Shown: positions 1 through 9,339, numbered from the stretch's first letter. The stretch: 64,000 bases of DNA from JBFWPF01 sp050250135 (GCA_050250135.1 JBFWPF010000007.1:1-64000); one strand, 5' to 3'. Made by a program: numbers and translations. The notes: a model not told the origin generated them from the letters alone.

Positions 1-1
1 G

Positions 2-112
2 AATTTGCTACGTGAGGACCACACCTACAAGCGTGGCCTGAGGGCAAAGATGCGAAGGTGCCATCGCTCAGAAGCGTACCTGGATCAGGTCTTATCAGTA
101 GGAAATTTTTGA
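2..112 (+). CDS. possible 3' end of an unidentified gene
   Basis: An open frame runs in from the left edge and ends at TGA 110-112. The visible 36 residues are basic and rich in Arg and Lys and end in LSVGNF. I do not recognise the family. A transposase or phage-integrase tail is conceivable from the basic character, but nothing proves it, and the frame may be chance. No gene is evident between this stop and the lipase-like gene. Confidence 0.25.
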   Translation, partial: NLLREDHTYKRGLRAKMRRCHRSEAYLDQVLSVGNF

Positions 113-235
113 TGCGCTAGCCCTGGAGCTTTGTAACCATAACCCCACCATCGCCTATTCCACCAATAACAAAAAGACTTGCCTTTATTCGTCAGTTTCC
201 TGTTAAGATTTCGCCGCAAGCTGGAGGAAAGATCG

Positions 236-1552
236 ATGGAGCTCCTGGTTGGGTTTTTTGCCGTCCCTGCCCACTATGCCGCTGGGGCTGTCATCTTGGG
301 CCTCTACCATCTCATAACCAGGAAGCCTGAGCCAGTGGCGCCTCCGCCACCTACCTCTTATTCCGAACAACTGGTCCAGAAGATCCACACTCTAACCGCA
401 AGTATTCTGAACCAGTCTCCCCTCCTGACCACTATTGAAGCCATGTTGCTGATTGGGGTGGGGACCGCCGCCTGGAGGTTCTGGCCCTGCACCCCTCCTC
501 CCAACCCCTACGTAGGCCTGCCTAGCTCCGATAACACGCTTGATACTCAACGGCAGGGGATTGTCCTGCATGGGGAATACGCCATTTTGAATGAGATCAT
601 TTATGGCGAGCAGCATCTAGACCATTGTCCGCGGAACTGGAGCATGAGGTGGTTTGCCGAGCAGTTCCATTGCAAAAGCCCAAGCTATGACGCCTTTGCC
701 TTCATAAACGAGGTTAGCCACAATATTGTGATCGTCCACAAAGCCTGGATGGCCGATAACCCCGCTACCCAAAGCCATGAGTTGCAAGATTACGCAGGCA
801 AATTTGCTGCACAGATACGCAAGAAAATCGCCAACTCCTACCAAGACTACCGGCTCTCCCATACGGGCTCAACGTTTGGAGGGACAGTAGCCCAGTTTAT
901 CGCCTACTTCGGTAAGGAAGAGGCGGTTGTTTTCGAGCCAACGGGAGCATGCGGGCTTGTTACGCAGGAGATGAGAAACCCCTATAACCTCCACCCCCAA
1001 ATCGACGGTGGACTTTGCCAGCGCCTCATGATCAGCTACTTCAACAACCGCAATCCGCTTAACACTCTAGATGACCAAATCGGCCTCCTCTTGCGCCTTG
1101 AAGCCGACCGATCCCCCCCTCTCACTTTTTGGAAACAGATCGCTTGGACCCTGGGAACCGCTAGGCATCGGGAGTGGGACTTGATAACACGACTCACTGC
1201 CCCCCTCAGGCAAACACTGAAAAACAAAGAACCCCGAAAGCACCTTCGCCCCGTTACGAAATGGCCCCCAAAGTGCGGTAGTTGGAATGAGTTCCACTCA
1301 GGAAAGAACCAGGGGGTAATGGAGGACCCCGGTCTAGAAGGTGCGTTTAGTGTGAAGTGGCTTACCCCAGAAGCCTATCGCCTGCTCACCTCTCAAAACT
1401 ATCCCAACCATAGTGTTCTAAGCTTGATCGCCTGGGACCCTGACCAGGACACCCAAGTTACTGTGAAGCAAACCGGACGGGGCCCCTTGGGAATACCTGA
1501 AATCGTCAGCTTTGTGAATCGGGAGCTTGGCGCAGCGAAGCAAGAGCATTGA
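236..1552 (+). CDS. degenerate lipase-class-3-like protein (likely catalytically dead paralogue)
   Basis: A 438-residue protein related to its downstream neighbour over most of its length; shared stretches include HGEYAIL and AFIN..S.NIVI. A TTG 57 bases upstream is in frame, but ATG 236 has GGAGG eight bases before it and is preferred. Two hydrophobic segments occupy about the first 110 residues. Where the neighbour has the lipase nucleophile elbow GHSLG, this protein has GSTFG with Thr213 at the Ser position. The RGT found in the neighbour near the oxyanion region is also changed, to HKA. The fold is therefore inferred as lipase-like but hydrolase activity is doubtful. It may be a partner or decoy of the active copy. 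The two genes are 27 bases apart on one strand and probably cotranscribed. Confidence 0.72.
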   Translation: MELLVGFFAVPAHYAAGAVILGLYHLITRKPEPVAPPPPTSYSEQLVQKIHTLTASILNQSPLLTTIEAMLLIGVGTAAWRFWPCTPPPNPYVGLPSSDNTLDTQRQGIVLHGEYAILNEIIYGEQHLDHCPRNWSMRWFAEQFHCKSPSYDAFAFINEVSHNIVIVHKAWMADNPATQSHELQDYAGKFAAQIRKKIANSYQDYRLSHTGSTFGGTVAQFIAYFGKEEAVVFEPTGACGLVTQEMRNPYNLHPQIDGGLCQRLMISYFNNRNPLNTLDDQIGLLLRLEADRSPPLTFWKQIAWTLGTARHREWDLITRLTAPLRQTLKNKEPRKHLRPVTKWPPKCGSWNEFHSGKNQGVMEDPGLEGAFSVKWLTPEAYRLLTSQNYPNHSVLSLIAWDPDQDTQVTVKQTGRGPLGIPEIVSFVNRELGAAKQEH

Positions 1553-1579
1553 ATACACGTCAAATAAAATGGAGATAAT

Positions 1580-3106
1580 ATGAAAAGCAACGTAGCCACT
1601 CTGTCATGGACCCCTCGAGGAGTGGTGGAGCAGTTATACCACTCAACGCTTCGCCACGTGAGCAACGTGACCGAGTGGGTGGGTTCCCAGTTGATGGACC
1701 AAGTCATCTCTCCCACCTGGCAGGGTCTCTCAGCCATCACTCCTAGCGGACGCCAAACACTTGGGGCTTTCGCTCTGCTCACCGCTCCTGTTGTGAGCTA
1801 TCTCATTGGTGCAAAGATCGTCAGCTTGTTGCTGCCCCCTAAGCCCATTCTCTATAACCATCTCCCCTGTAACCGAGGGCTCGACTCACAGAAACTGGGC
1901 ATTGTCACCCATGGAGAGTATGCCATCTTAGCCAATGCTGCCTACAATCCTGGAGAGGAGCAACTGCCGCGCGACTGGAAACCCTATGTCAATGCAGAGG
2001 AGATGGGCGAGGCATTCGAAAATTACTGGGGAATTGCTTTCATCAACGACACCAGTCAGAACATCGTCATTGCCAATCGCGGCACCGTATTGAGCAGCTC
2101 GGACCTGGCAACCGATGCCACCCTCGGCCTGCTTAAGCGGATGGGCCCCCATTTTCTGCATGCCCAGCGGTTTACTATTGCCGTGCTACGCAAACAGAGT
2201 CATGACAGTGAAATCGTACAAGGTTACCAAGTCTCGTTTACCGGACATTCACTCGGATCGGCACTCGCCCAGGTATGTGCCTACCAGTACAAGATGCCCT
2301 GCGTGAGCTTTGAGCCTCCTGGGGCAAGAGAGCTCATCGAACGGATGTTGCTCGCTGACTTGATCACTCAGCAGACAATCGATCTCGAGTGGTGTAAGCG
2401 CAACTTTGTCAGCTACGTGAATGCCCCCAACATTGTCAACACGTCGGGAAGGCAGCTAGGAAGGGTATTCCTTACGGAACGGCGAAAAGAACAACCCAAA
2501 GTGTCGTGGTGGCGCTCTTGGCTTCCGACGCCCTCATTCCTCATGCTAACGCAGCTGCGCTCGTTCCTCATCCTAACGCAACTGCACAGGATTGGGGATC
2601 GCATGGGCGTCAATCACGCTATCTGGCAAACCGTTGAGGGGCATCCCCTCCAGAGCATCCGGGACGACCTTGTAAGTCAAATCAACAACAATAAGCCTGC
2701 CTCCCTTAAAAGAGTTGAGAGGTGGCCCTCCGGAGCTGCCACTGGCATTTTGGCTTTTGCCGCCTACGTCAACTATTATCGGGATTCTAGCGGCACCTCT
2801 GTTGCCATCCAATATAACGATAACGCTGCTGATACACTCGCTGAATACAAATGCACACCCTATAAGGAGGGAACATTGTCCCTCACTCTGTTCGGGAGCG
2901 ACCCAAACAAAGGGGAGCGCGAGCGGATTACTCAAGCGCTGTCGAACAATTCAGCCCCGTTGGATAAGACACTCACCGGTCAGTTCACTATCGGTCAGGG
3001 GGCTATCACTTGGACTAAAGGGGTGGGGATTCTCTCTCCAGACGAGATTGCCCAGTACTTAATCCGGCAGACGGGAGACAAACCATACAAGGCAAGAAAG
3101 GAGTAG
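1580..3106 (+). CDS. lipase-class-3-like alpha/beta hydrolase
   Basis: A 508-residue protein, ATG preceded by GGAG. A hydrophobic stretch near residues 50-85 could anchor or secrete it. The hydrolase part follows: an IANRGT segment like the conserved RGT of class 3 lipases, then FTGHSLGSALAQV with Ser224 as the expected nucleophile. Further on, VNAPNIVNT lies where the family has its acid residue region, so the catalytic Asp may be an Asn or lie elsewhere; the His cannot be assigned with confidence. Substrate is unknown, lipid or ester by family. It forms an operon with the degenerate paralogue upstream and an unknown gene four bases downstream. This trio has no counterpart I know in C. trachomatis and may be an effector locus. 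Confidence 0.78.
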   Translation: MKSNVATLSWTPRGVVEQLYHSTLRHVSNVTEWVGSQLMDQVISPTWQGLSAITPSGRQTLGAFALLTAPVVSYLIGAKIVSLLLPPKPILYNHLPCNRGLDSQKLGIVTHGEYAILANAAYNPGEEQLPRDWKPYVNAEEMGEAFENYWGIAFINDTSQNIVIANRGTVLSSSDLATDATLGLLKRMGPHFLHAQRFTIAVLRKQSHDSEIVQGYQVSFTGHSLGSALAQVCAYQYKMPCVSFEPPGARELIERMLLADLITQQTIDLEWCKRNFVSYVNAPNIVNTSGRQLGRVFLTERRKEQPKVSWWRSWLPTPSFLMLTQLRSFLILTQLHRIGDRMGVNHAIWQTVEGHPLQSIRDDLVSQINNNKPASLKRVERWPSGAATGILAFAAYVNYYRDSSGTSVAIQYNDNAADTLAEYKCTPYKEGTLSLTLFGSDPNKGERERITQALSNNSAPLDKTLTGQFTIGQGAITWTKGVGILSPDEIAQYLIRQTGDKPYKARKE

Positions 3107-3110
3107 CTTT

Positions 3111-3695
3111 ATGGAGGACGCTCCAGGGCCTCTTGTGAGGTACAATCAGGAGATAGTCAAACTATCGGAAGGAGACAAAAATAAGCCTAATGTGCCGTTT
3201 ACAGGCCCCAGTTTTGACACCGTCGGTCGTTCTGAACACACGCCCACCTTGTCAACCCTTTACCCTTTCAAAACAAAGGCGATCACGGTACCCACCCCCA
3301 ACCTCACGGAGCTGCAGAATCTTAAGAAACTTACAAGGGAGATCAAAGGTGGAGAGAGCACTGGAGCCCCCCCACCCACTGCATTCCCTCTCCCTGTTTG
3401 GAAACCGCTAGGCGATCTGCTCGTTGCCAGCAACCCGCTATTGCCCCTCAGGACACAGCTCGCGGAAAAGGCCCCCGATCTTTTGTCACTTGTCGATGCA
3501 GGCGACCTCTCTCCTTGTTTTCCTAGGGCCAACAGCAATGGTACGCCGTCAGGAGGGCATCCCCCGACCGACGTAGCGGATCTGGACCGGATGATCGCTC
3601 ATGTAGGGATACACCTGAGGCCAGCATTCGCGCCGATAAGCGGCCTGGCCCTCCCATTCGGTACAAGACCGCTACTAATAAGAGTCCTTCACTAG
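3111..3695 (+). CDS. hypothetical protein, third gene of the lipase-like operon
   Basis: A 194-residue product with no recognised domain. Support for it being real is positional: AAAGGAG lies just before ATG 3111, overlapping the end of the lipase-like gene, and only four bases separate stop and start. The sequence is proline-rich in the middle (APPPTAFPLP) with a mildly hydrophobic C-terminal third, and shows no signal peptide. It could be a secretion partner or regulator of the two lipase-like proteins, but this is inference. Downstream, 3696-3886 holds no gene. Confidence 0.5.
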   Translation: MEDAPGPLVRYNQEIVKLSEGDKNKPNVPFTGPSFDTVGRSEHTPTLSTLYPFKTKAITVPTPNLTELQNLKKLTREIKGGESTGAPPPTAFPLPVWKPLGDLLVASNPLLPLRTQLAEKAPDLLSLVDAGDLSPCFPRANSNGTPSGGHPPTDVADLDRMIAHVGIHLRPAFAPISGLALPFGTRPLLIRVLH

Positions 3696-3886
3696 TATCT
3701 ACCGCCCCCCATAAAGGGACCATCCTCTGCCGCCCCCTTAGCCGGTGCTACCGGAATCGACCCTTGATAAACGTCCCCAATAACAGCAACTGGGTACAGT
3801 TAAACGAGTTTGTGTGTATATGTAATTCAACCTCAGCTAGATAGGATGCAGAAAACGCCTCTTCGTTGTATGAATCAACCCGCAGC

Positions 3887-4708
3887 TCAAGACGTAATCC
3901 ACCCCCTCAAGGCTTCGGAAATATGAAGTCGCCATTTTGCTGAAGATATCCCCCCTTCTAGACCTGGCTCCACCTGAGAATATCCCTTAGTAATCCGCTT
4001 TTGGCAGGCCTTAATTAGTTCATGGCTATCGGGCATAAGATACTCGGTTAGGAATCCCAACCGCTTGAATACCGTCCCGTTGCCTAACCGATCACCATAC
4101 TCGATAAGCCGTTTCAGGTCCCGATGCTCCGAACGGAAATACTGCTCCAGCATATCGAAGGCAGAGAGGATACCCCCCGCAAGAGTAGGATCATTCAGAA
4201 TATCGATGATGGTCCGTGTGGGATCCGAAAGCAGGACAGGCACCCGATCGAGTCGGATAAGCTCTAGGCCAAATAACCTATCGGGTTTCGTCCGCTTAAG
4301 GAGAAACCGCGCCTCCCCGACTCTTTGATCGCGGGACGACGCCTTTTTAACCGTTACGACGAGCGTTGTGATAAAAAGCTGATCGGTCAAACCCCAATGG
4401 TGGGCAGCCGACCACCCTCCGATATAGCACGGGGCAAACAGCCTATCCGCTACTACCCAAGGTTCTTCGATGACACCCGTATCCACTAACGCCTCCAGAG
4501 GAATCGGGACGTAAAGCCCCCGCCTGATCCGCCTTATCCACCCCCTGGCTGCCAGCCTACCCAGAATATTCGCAGCCTCCCTTGGGGCCACTCCCAGAGT
4601 CTGAGCCACTTCGGTCGGGGTAACGACACCTCCGGTGGCCGCTAAAATGTGGCTAAGCTGACTCCTCAGGTGCTTTCCGATTCCCAACAGCTCGGGCATA
4701 TATTTCAC
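3887..4708 (-). CDS. AbiEi-family antitoxin/transcriptional regulator
   Basis: A 273-residue protein with the layout of AbiEi, the antitoxin of type IV toxin-antitoxin systems. An N-terminal winged helix (about residues 15-70, with VAQTLGVAPREAANIL and RGWIRRIRRGLYVPIP) is followed by the AbiEi C-terminal domain (YIGGWSAAHHWGLTDQ, then DPTRTIIDIL). AbiEi proteins repress their own promoter and counter the nucleotidyltransferase AbiEii. No AbiEii gene is adjacent here. Instead the divergent neighbour, 225 bases away, is a Fic protein with an AbiEi-like N-terminal half, so the usual partner may have been exchanged. The start ATG leads straight into the shared upstream region, which carries an inverted repeat that could be its operator. 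Confidence 0.85.
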   Translation of the reverse strand: MKYMPELLGIGKHLRSQLSHILAATGGVVTPTEVAQTLGVAPREAANILGRLAARGWIRRIRRGLYVPIPLEALVDTGVIEEPWVVADRLFAPCYIGGWSAAHHWGLTDQLFITTLVVTVKKASSRDQRVGEARFLLKRTKPDRLFGLELIRLDRVPVLLSDPTRTIIDILNDPTLAGGILSAFDMLEQYFRSEHRDLKRLIEYGDRLGNGTVFKRLGFLTEYLMPDSHELIKACQKRITKGYSQVEPGLEGGISSAKWRLHISEALRGWITS

Positions 4709-4843
4709 ACGATTTGAGTGACTATTCAGACTCTATTGTACAAAACAGGCCGCTGTAAGTCAAGGAGGTGGTTAGAAATGAGGGGTTACGCACAGGTAAT
4801 TGCATCTCGCTGCTCCGGCTCTACAAAATTGATGCATCACCTT

Positions 4844-4866
4844 CATTTTGAATGCAATACAAAATG
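4844..4866. promoter_or_regulatory. inverted repeat between divergent AbiEi and Fic genes
   Basis: CATTTTG, nine bases, then CAAAATG form a perfect 7-base inverted repeat in the 225-base gap between the divergent AbiEi and AbiEi-Fic genes. AbiEi proteins are known to bind inverted repeats upstream of their own operon, so this is a candidate operator. A looser palindrome, GAATGGCATTC, follows near 4881. A 70-codon frame across this gap has no ribosome-binding site or recognisable product and is not annotated. Confidence 0.3.
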
Positions 4867-4933
4867 GTGTGCCACTCCAGAGAATGGCATTCCAAGCCAA
4901 AATTCCGCAGATTATTGCACTAAAATCTAGTGA

Positions 4934-6472
4934 TTGACTACGCTAAATCTAAGTGATTGTGTGGAGGAAGAGGTGGAAGCTGTAGGTAATGCCCTTGCAC
5001 GAGTTCGAGAAGTGGCCGATAGGAAGGGGGTTGAAGTCCTGCAGTCCTCTGAGATCAACCGCTCCGATCGTGAAGCCCTAGTCAGGCAAGGGTGGTTAAC
5101 TCCCATTATTCGCGGCTGGTATCTTTTTCTCCCGCCAGGTGTGATGGAGGGAGACTCGGCCGCCTGGTATGCCCATCTCTGGGATTTTTTGGCCCTTTAC
5201 CTTACTGAGAGATTTGGCAGCGATTATTGCTTATCAGCGGAGTCCTCGATCGAGCTCCATCTCGAATCGACCATTACCCCACCACAAGTCACCGTCATCA
5301 CAAGCAAGGGCGGTGGCGGTTGCCAGGCATTGCCCTACAATACATCGGTCTTTGTCTATGCCGACCCGCCTAACCTTCCTCACGAAAGGGTTCGCTTAAG
5401 GGGTGTGCAAGCGATGCCTTTGGCGCTTACCTTGTGCAAGCTTCCTCCCCTCTTTTTTCACCAGCAACCTACAGAGGCCGCTTTAGCCCTCCGATTAGTT
5501 AGGGATCCGGCCGATCTCGTTCGTATGATCACAACTCACGGTTTCACTCGAGCAGCGGGAAGGTTGGTTGGAGCCTACCGACGTTTAAATCCCCCATTTG
5601 CCCAGGTGCTCGAAACAAGCTTGCACAGTGCGGGCATCCGTTTTCAACCGACAGATCCCTTTGAGGCAGAATCGCTGTTTGTTCCCCGCAGCCGATCACC
5701 TGTTGCTGCACGGGTCGAGTCGCTTTGGAAAAGGCTTCGCAGTGCTGTCCTCCAGCAATTTCCGGAGCCTCCAACCCCCATCACACCAGAGGAATACCTC
5801 CTGTTGCTGGAGCAGAGCTATCTCAATGACGCCTATAACTCATTATCCATTGAAGGATACCGGGTTGATCTCGATCTGATTGCAAGGGTACGCAATCACG
5901 AATGGGATCCTGAACACCATCCAGAAGACGCACACGAGAGAAACGCCTTGGCGGCACGGGGCTATTATGAGGCCTTTAGAGCAGTGGAAGCCACCGTTAG
6001 GGAGGCTCTTACTGGAAAGGCCATTCACCATCATTTCGCCCAGCGCATTCAGGGGTGGTATCAGGCTCTATGGAATCCCTTTATTCAAGCAGAGATCATG
6101 AAACCAGCCGACCTGGCAGGCTACCGCTCCTTCCCAGTCTATATCAGAGGATCACGTCACACACCGCCTGCCCCCGAGAGTCTTATTGATGCTATGGAAT
6201 CTTTGGAGGGGTGTTTAGCCGAAGAGGAGAGCCCTGCAGTTAGAGCCGTTCTGGGGCATTATTTCCTCGTCTACATCCATCCCTATATGGATGGGAACGG
6301 TAGGATGGCCCGATTTGTGATGAACGCCATGCTAGCTTCCGGGGGCTACCCGTGGATCATTATTCGCACCACACGTCGTCAGCAGTACTTCCGTACCTTG
6401 GAGCAGGCGGACGTTGAGCAGAATATCGGGCCATTCACCCACTTCTTGCTCGAAGAGATGAGAGCTAGCTAA
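4934..6472 (+). CDS. AbiEi-like winged-helix / Fic AMPylation domain fusion
   Basis: A 512-residue two-part protein. Residues 1-210 resemble AbiEi: LVRQGWLTPIIRGWYLF is a winged-helix wing, and LSAESSIELHLESTITPPQ matches the domain after it. The C-terminal half is a Fic domain with the catalytic motif HPYMDGNGRMAR from His449 and a regulatory motif NSLSIEG, that is S303xxxE307G308, the inhibitory helix of class II Fic enzymes. It should transfer AMP, or another nucleotide moiety, to a target hydroxyl and be self-inhibited by Glu307. The start is uncertain: TTG 4934 directly follows an in-frame stop, while GTG 4961 and GTG 4973 are alternatives without a clear ribosome-binding site. It is divergent from an AbiEi gene with which it may form a regulatory pair. 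Confidence 0.88.
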   Translation: MTTLNLSDCVEEEVEAVGNALARVREVADRKGVEVLQSSEINRSDREALVRQGWLTPIIRGWYLFLPPGVMEGDSAAWYAHLWDFLALYLTERFGSDYCLSAESSIELHLESTITPPQVTVITSKGGGGCQALPYNTSVFVYADPPNLPHERVRLRGVQAMPLALTLCKLPPLFFHQQPTEAALALRLVRDPADLVRMITTHGFTRAAGRLVGAYRRLNPPFAQVLETSLHSAGIRFQPTDPFEAESLFVPRSRSPVAARVESLWKRLRSAVLQQFPEPPTPITPEEYLLLLEQSYLNDAYNSLSIEGYRVDLDLIARVRNHEWDPEHHPEDAHERNALAARGYYEAFRAVEATVREALTGKAIHHHFAQRIQGWYQALWNPFIQAEIMKPADLAGYRSFPVYIRGSRHTPPAPESLIDAMESLEGCLAEEESPAVRAVLGHYFLVYIHPYMDGNGRMARFVMNAMLASGGYPWIIIRTTRRQQYFRTLEQADVEQNIGPFTHFLLEEMRAS

Positions 6473-6516
6473 CAGGGTTTACCCGAAACTGTCCCCTCTC
6501 CTATGATCCCCACCCT

Positions 6517-8916
6517 ATGACAAGTGCGGAAGTAAAGCTCACGCCGATGATGGCCCAGTGGCAAGCCTGCAAGGAGACTGCGGGCGATGCCCTCCTCTTC
6601 TTCCGGATGGGCGACTTCTACGAGTGCTTTTATGGCGATGCGGAGAGGGCAGCCGATGTGCTGGAACTGGCCCTCACCAAGCGGCAAGAGATCCCAATGG
6701 CAGGCGTCCCCTGGCAGCAGCTCGAAGGGTATGTGGAACGGCTGATCGGCCAGGGGATCTCGGTTGCGATTGCCGAACAGGTAGAGGACCCCAAAGAGGC
6801 CAAAGGGCTGGTAAAGCGGGAGGTGGTCCGGATTGTAACGCCCGGAACGGGAGGCGCCGGCGAGCGGGAGAGCTGCTACCTAGCCTGCGTAGCACGGCTG
6901 GGACAGGTCTTTGGGATTGCCTACTGCGACCTGTCAACGGGCGAATTTCAGGTCTGTGAGGTGGAGAGCGAAGGGGAGCTGAGAGGTGAGCTCCACCGGA
7001 TCGCCCCCAAAGAGCTCCTCCTGTCAGAAAAGATGGGCAGGCTTGCCGGCTGGAACGTGCCCAGAACGGTGCGGGGGGAGAGCCTGTTCGACCACCAACG
7101 GGCGGAGGAGCGGCTCCGGAGCCATTTCACGGTCCACACATTGGACAGCTTTGGGATGGGGGCGATGGGAGCCGCCGTTAAGGCAGCTGGCGCCCTTTTG
7201 CGCTACCTCGGGAGCGAGTTAAGGCACGACCTCTCCCACCTGATCCGGATTGCACCGTACAGAGTGGGCGCGTTCCTCTCCCTCGATCCGATCACGCAGA
7301 GAACGCTGGAGCTGACCGAGTCGACGGGCGGAAAGACGCTGCTAGAGGTTATCGATGAGACCAAAACGCCCATGGGCGGACGGCTGATGGTCCAGTGGCT
7401 CAAAGCGCCCCTGCTGAGCATCGGGGCGATTGAAGCGCGCCAGGAGCGGGTAAGTTTGCTGCTGGGCGCCCCACTGCCGGTTTTCAGGCAATTGCAGAGC
7501 GCGCTGGGAAAGGTCCGCGATCTGGAGCGGCTCACCATGCGGGTCTCCTCAGGCTATGTGACGCCTCGAGATTTTGCAACGCTCAGAAGCTCACTCTCCC
7601 AGCTCCCTCCCATTGGAGCAACCCTTAGCGCCCTCGGCTACCCCGACCCCTTTGATCCCCTGGAGGATGTGGCTCAGCTGCTCCAGGAGGCGATCGTCGA
7701 TGAGCCGCCCGCCCGCCTCTCAGACGGCGGTGTGTTTAGAGAGAGCTACCATCCCCACCTGCCGACCCTCTGCTCGATGGGGGCCGATAGCGCCTCCTAC
7801 CTGGCCGACTACCAGCAGCGGATGCGGGAGGAGACGGGCATTAAGACGCTCCGGGTCGGCTACAACCGGGTTTTCGGCTACTACCTCGAGATCAGCAAGG
7901 GGCAAGCTCATTTGGCGCCGGCCGGCTTTGTGCGGCGGCAAACGCTGGCCAATGCAGAGCGGTTTATCTCAGAGGAGCTGAAGGCATACGAGGAAAAGGC
8001 GCTGACCGCCAAGGATGAGCTGGCCAAGCTTGAGGGGGAGCTCTACTTAGAGCTGCGCAGGAGGGTGGCGCGGGAGACCCGCCGCCTCCTTGACACCGCC
8101 AAAACGATCGCCCAGATCGACTGCCTCCTCAGCTTTGCCCAGACGGCGAGGGAGCGGCGCTATGTCCGGCCGACGCTCAATGAAAGCGATGCCCTGTATA
8201 TCGAGGGGGGGCGCCATCCGGTGGTCGAGGCGCAGATCGGCCCCGCTTTTGTTCCCAATGACGTTCGCCTCGATACAAAGGAGCATTCGCTGACGCTAAT
8301 CACCGGCCCCAATATGGCGGGTAAATCGACCTACCTGCGCCAAACGGCTCTGATTACGCTGCTGGCCCAGGTCGGCAGCTATGTCCCTGCAACACGGGCC
8401 GAGATCGGCATCTGCGACAAGATCTTCACCCGGATTGGCGCCAGCGACAACCTCTCCGCCGGCCAGTCGACCTTTATGGTCGAGATGCAGGAGACGGCCA
8501 ACATCCTCAATAATGCAACGGGCCGCTCGCTTATCCTGCTGGATGAGATTGGGCGGGGAACGAGCACCTACGATGGGATTTCGATCGCCTGGTCGGTCGC
8601 CGAGCATCTGCTGAGGCGGGCCAGGACCCTCTTTGCCACCCACTATTGGGAGCTGACCCGGCTCGAGGGGGTGGTCAACCTCCACGCTGCCGTCAGCGAA
8701 AAGGGGGGCGAGGTCCTCTTCCTCCACCGGGTGGAGCCGGGCCCAGGAGACAAGAGCTACGGGATCCACGTGGCCAAGTTAGCTGGCCTTCCCCTCACCT
8801 GTATTGCGCGCGCCGAGGAGATCCTAAAGACGCTGGAGCAGAATCAGGGGAGACCCACTAAGCGGCTAGGCAAGCGAGAGGCCGAGCAGCTCTTCCTTCT
8901 ACCGGACCCACGCTAG
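6517..8916 (+). CDS. mutS: DNA mismatch repair protein MutS
   Basis: A 799-residue mismatch-recognition ATPase, slightly shorter than E. coli MutS. The mismatch-reading Phe-x-Glu is at residues 34-36 within GDFYECFYGDA. The connector, core and clamp regions follow, then the ATPase with Walker A GPNMAGKST at 597-605, Walker B LILLDEIGRGTST and the FATHYWEL segment. It recognises mispairs and recruits MutL. The gene starts 45 bases after the Fic gene. Its 3' end overlaps by 18 bases the convergent gene for a small membrane protein. In C. trachomatis mutS and uvrC are neighbours; here three genes are inserted between them. Confidence 0.98.
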   Translation: MTSAEVKLTPMMAQWQACKETAGDALLFFRMGDFYECFYGDAERAADVLELALTKRQEIPMAGVPWQQLEGYVERLIGQGISVAIAEQVEDPKEAKGLVKREVVRIVTPGTGGAGERESCYLACVARLGQVFGIAYCDLSTGEFQVCEVESEGELRGELHRIAPKELLLSEKMGRLAGWNVPRTVRGESLFDHQRAEERLRSHFTVHTLDSFGMGAMGAAVKAAGALLRYLGSELRHDLSHLIRIAPYRVGAFLSLDPITQRTLELTESTGGKTLLEVIDETKTPMGGRLMVQWLKAPLLSIGAIEARQERVSLLLGAPLPVFRQLQSALGKVRDLERLTMRVSSGYVTPRDFATLRSSLSQLPPIGATLSALGYPDPFDPLEDVAQLLQEAIVDEPPARLSDGGVFRESYHPHLPTLCSMGADSASYLADYQQRMREETGIKTLRVGYNRVFGYYLEISKGQAHLAPAGFVRRQTLANAERFISEELKAYEEKALTAKDELAKLEGELYLELRRRVARETRRLLDTAKTIAQIDCLLSFAQTARERRYVRPTLNESDALYIEGGRHPVVEAQIGPAFVPNDVRLDTKEHSLTLITGPNMAGKSTYLRQTALITLLAQVGSYVPATRAEIGICDKIFTRIGASDNLSAGQSTFMVEMQETANILNNATGRSLILLDEIGRGTSTYDGISIAWSVAEHLLRRARTLFATHYWELTRLEGVVNLHAAVSEKGGEVLFLHRVEPGPGDKSYGIHVAKLAGLPLTCIARAEEILKTLEQNQGRPTKRLGKREAEQLFLLPDPR

Positions 8917-9339
8917 GTAGCGATGGGTGAAAAGGGCGGGACCAGTCAGCCGCACCATAACCGCAGCTGCCAAGAGGGCGATGTCGGGTGAGCCAAGGTG
9001 GTTCCATTTGTCCCCTTCCTCGGGCTCCCAGGGTGAGGCATTTCGACCCACCCGGTAGAGCTCGTAGGCCAAAAGACCCGATGAAACAGGACGGGCAAGC
9101 AGGATCGGCTCTGCCTCTCGGAGAACTAGCCAAATAAGGGCATAGCGGGCGAGCCTGTACTTGAACTTGGTCTTGGGCACTTTGTCCGCGATATGGTCTT
9201 CCCGGTTGCCCCCTTTTATGGCTTGGGGGACAATCCGATTCAGACAGTAGAGGACCCAGGCCGTTGACAAAGGGGTCGCTTTTACCCCCTCAAAAACCCC
9301 TAAAGCCCCCTCTCGGACCAAAGCAACCACCCTCTCCAT
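8899..9339 (-). CDS. unknown membrane-associated protein, paralogue A
   Basis: A 146-residue protein of unknown function. ATG 9339 is preferred because AAGGGGAG sits seven bases before it; an ATG two codons earlier lies too close to that site. It is a clear paralogue of the protein at 10575-11024: both carry LLARPVS.GLLAYE, then NASPW.PE, and end in a hydrophobic stretch followed by HR.L.WVR. Two or three hydrophobic segments suggest a membrane protein. It is the last gene of a three-gene operon (paralogue B, MFS-type protein, paralogue A) that converges on mutS. No domain is recognised. Confidence 0.7.
   Translation of the reverse strand: MERVVALVREGALGVFEGVKATPLSTAWVLYCLNRIVPQAIKGGNREDHIADKVPKTKFKYRLARYALIWLVLREAEPILLARPVSSGLLAYELYRVGRNASPWEPEEGDKWNHLGSPDIALLAAAVMVRLTGPALFTHRYLAWVR

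Noticed and set aside
4718..4930. A 70-codon plus-strand frame between the AbiEi and Fic genes
   Set aside because: No ribosome-binding site, no recognisable motif, and it spans the likely promoter/operator region of two divergent genes.
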